64,000 bases of DNA from an uncultured Clostridia bacterium (GTDB taxonomy: Bacteria; Bacillota; Clostridia; Oscillospirales; Ruminococcaceae): positions 1-64,000 of the forward strand of contig CANQCL010000004.1 in the NCBI GenBank assembly GCA_947589215.1, read 5' to 3'. How positions within the stretch are numbered: the stretch's first letter is position 1; each line of letters starts with the position of its first letter. The notes beneath the pieces were generated by a model. It ran no database searches and was not told the origin of the DNA. It saw only the letters and a program-made list of their open reading frames with translations. Below, in pieces: positions 62,750-64,000 of the stretch. Position numbers and translations under genes: made by a program.

Positions 62750-63628
62750 ATGAGCTTTGATAAAGGGTATAACGATAGAAAAAGTTATGAAAAAAAGCGT
62801 CATAGTAAAAAGAATAATTTAAGCGGAAGCAAGCGTGCTTCTGATTTTAAAAAAACTGCGGATAGCGTTTATGACAACAAGAATTCAGAATTCACAGACG
62901 GAAGTATTATATTAGGGCGCAATCCTGTTATAGAGAGCCTTAAAGCAGGCAAGCTGATTGACTCTATTTATGTAAACAGTGAATCAAGCGGTTCAATTTC
63001 CTTGATTTGCAGGTTGGCAAGGGAGCAGGGAATTGTAATCAAGCAGGTCAATGAGCAGAAGCTCAATAAAATGGCGAACGGAGCCTCTCATCAGGGTGTT
63101 ATTGCAATGACAGCCTGTGCTGAGTATGTTGATATACAGGATATACTTGATATTGCAAAGGAGAAGAACGAACCTCCGTTTATAATCATATGTGATGAGA
63201 TTGAAGACCCGCATAATTTGGGCGCAATTATAAGAACTGCCGAAGCAAGCGGTGCTCACGGGGTGATAATTCCCAAAAGAAGAAGCGCATCTTTAAATCA
63301 TACGGTTTTTAAAACATCTGCCGGTGCGGCGGCTTGGGTGCCGGTTGCGAGGGTGTCAAATCTAAGTCAGGCGGTAGATAAGCTAAAAGAAAACGGCGTA
63401 TGGATATATGGGACCGACTCGAGCGGTGAGGATTATCAGAGCGTGTCATTCGACGGAGCGGTGGGGCTTGTAATAGGCTCTGAGGGCTTTGGAATGAGCA
63501 GACTGTTAAAAGAAAAGTGCGATTTTTTGTTAAGGCTGCCTATGGTCGGTAAAATCACATCGCTTAATGCCTCTGTAGCAGGCGGAATTTTTATGTATGA
63601 GGTTTTAAAATCACGAACAGCCTTGTGA
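62750..63628 (+). CDS. rlmB: 23S rRNA 2'-O-methyltransferase RlmB (TrmH/SpoU family)
   Basis: 292 residues. It has a basic unstructured N-terminus (KKRHSKKNNLSGSKR), a substrate-binding L30e-like part starting ILGRNPVIESLKAGK near 55, and a SPOUT knot with the three motifs EDPHNLGAIIRTAEA near 157, LVIGSEGFGMS near 240 and LPMVGKITSLNASVAGGI near 263. It methylates a ribosomal RNA ribose, G2251 in the E. coli enzyme; the exact target is inferred from family. ATG 62750 follows AGGAG by 8 bases, better than an upstream TTG at 62723. Confidence 0.93.
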   Translation: MSFDKGYNDRKSYEKKRHSKKNNLSGSKRASDFKKTADSVYDNKNSEFTDGSIILGRNPVIESLKAGKLIDSIYVNSESSGSISLICRLAREQGIVIKQVNEQKLNKMANGASHQGVIAMTACAEYVDIQDILDIAKEKNEPPFIIICDEIEDPHNLGAIIRTAEASGAHGVIIPKRRSASLNHTVFKTSAGAAAWVPVARVSNLSQAVDKLKENGVWIYGTDSSGEDYQSVSFDGAVGLVIGSEGFGMSRLLKEKCDFLLRLPMVGKITSLNASVAGGIFMYEVLKSRTAL

Positions 63629-63737
63629 TTGCGTTTAATTATGCGATTTTGTTGATTACAGGGCGGGAGAAATCTTGCCTTTATAAAAATAAAAACAAAG
63701 AACAGGAAACAGCAATAATGAAAAGGAAGTGTAGGAA

Positions 63738-64000
63738 TTGGCAGATAATTTTAATCTTGACGATATTTTAGACGAATATTCTGACAAGGCTAAAAATGTA
63801 ACTCCTCTGTCTGATGCGGATGTTGACGAGCTTATCGGAGCAGAAGTAAAGAAAGAGGAAAAGGCTGACAAAACTGAAAAAAAGTCAATTATTGATGATT
63901 CGATTTTTGATGAGGTAATTGACGATGGACGTCCTAAGGAAACAATTAAGGCTGAGGTGAAAGGTGACAACCAAAACGGAGGTATTGATGACGTAGATGT
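63738..64000 (+). CDS. Partial gene, acidic protein of unknown function
   Basis: The frame is open to the right edge. A TTG start at 63738 is preceded by AAGGAAG and gives MADNFNLDDILDEY. The visible 87 residues are very acidic, with a repeated I(D)DDxIFDE pattern and many Lys/Glu runs, no membrane segment. This looks like the disordered N-terminal region of a larger protein. An ATG at 63718 is in another frame and stops within 18 codons. No family is recognised. Confidence 0.55.
   Translation, partial: MADNFNLDDILDEYSDKAKNVTPLSDADVDELIGAEVKKEEKADKTEKKSIIDDSIFDEVIDDGRPKETIKAEVKGDNQNGGIDDVD

Noticed and set aside
1-64000. CRISPR array, insertion sequence, rRNA operon
   Set aside because: No regularly spaced repeats, transposase-like proteins or rRNA sequence were seen anywhere in the window.

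Overview
The window looks like a chromosomal segment of an anaerobic, low-GC Gram-positive gut bacterium of the Clostridia, most like a Ruminococcus-type (Oscillospirales) fermenter. This is inferred from gene content, not from a marker search. Supporting points are the GTP-type PEP carboxykinase, AdhE with Rex, pyruvate formate-lyase, the [FeFe]-hydrogenase maturases HydE/HydG/HydF, a secreted GH5 cellulase, GH127 and GH74-type enzymes, secreted proteins with Thr-rich linkers and Cys-rich repeats, strong Shine-Dalgarno sites and many textbook TTGACA-17-TATAAT promoters.

Layout. 1-775 is the edge of a prophage or phage-derived element (partial gene, holin, terminator) beside an inward-facing tRNA-Ser(TGA). 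1.1-3.2 kb has a TPP riboswitch with thiT, then a CDF metal transporter. 3.4-5.9 kb has a c-di-GMP-I riboswitch ahead of a large LRR/Thr-rich/Cys-repeat surface protein. 6.1-12.9 kb is a co-directional set: YfhO, PIG-L deacetylase, EamA transporter and a GH74-like protein. 13-15.4 kb has DUF4867 and an L-fucose/L-arabinose isomerase-family protein. 15.6-24.4 kb is mostly housekeeping: a NodB deacetylase, rubrerythrin, cca, YoaK, lnt, a small lipoprotein behind a structured leader, secG and rnr. 24.4-29.3 kb has the GH127 arabinofuranosidase, an SH3b membrane protein and Rex-site-linked pckG. 29.5-37.9 kb is an envelope block: membrane proteins, a GT2/YfhO pair, asnB and a Thr-rich membrane protein. 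38-42.4 kb has an APH-fold protein and the rex-adhE operon. 42.5-48.3 kb has three extracellular proteins (cellulase, LRR protein, YD-repeat protein) that share a lysine-rich FnIII-like C-terminal module, plus an XRE regulator. 48.3-52.7 kb is the hydrogenase-maturation operon (TM1266-type regulator, hydE, hydG, hydF) behind a long leader with its own terminator. 52.6-56.3 kb is a pyruvate formate-lyase operon whose glycyl-radical domain is a separate gene. 56.8-64 kb is housekeeping: ddl, murI, DUF1934, argS, ogg, rlmB and a partial gene.

The metabolic theme of 27-56 kb is fermentative redox balance. PckG, AdhE, Pfl and H-cluster assembly all serve disposal of reductant and acetyl-CoA, and two of the promoters carry Rex operators with identical geometry. 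The polymer theme is plant cell wall use (GH5, GH127, GH74-like, sugar isomerase) together with surface proteins, one of them under c-di-GMP control.

The observations most worth following up are the split pyruvate formate-lyase (with an extra degenerate copy of the glycyl-domain N-terminus), an unassigned multi-helix RNA between hydF and pflA, the unassigned leader RNA with terminator before the hyd operon, a perfect palindrome resembling an NrdR box upstream of pfl, and the shared basic FnIII-like module.
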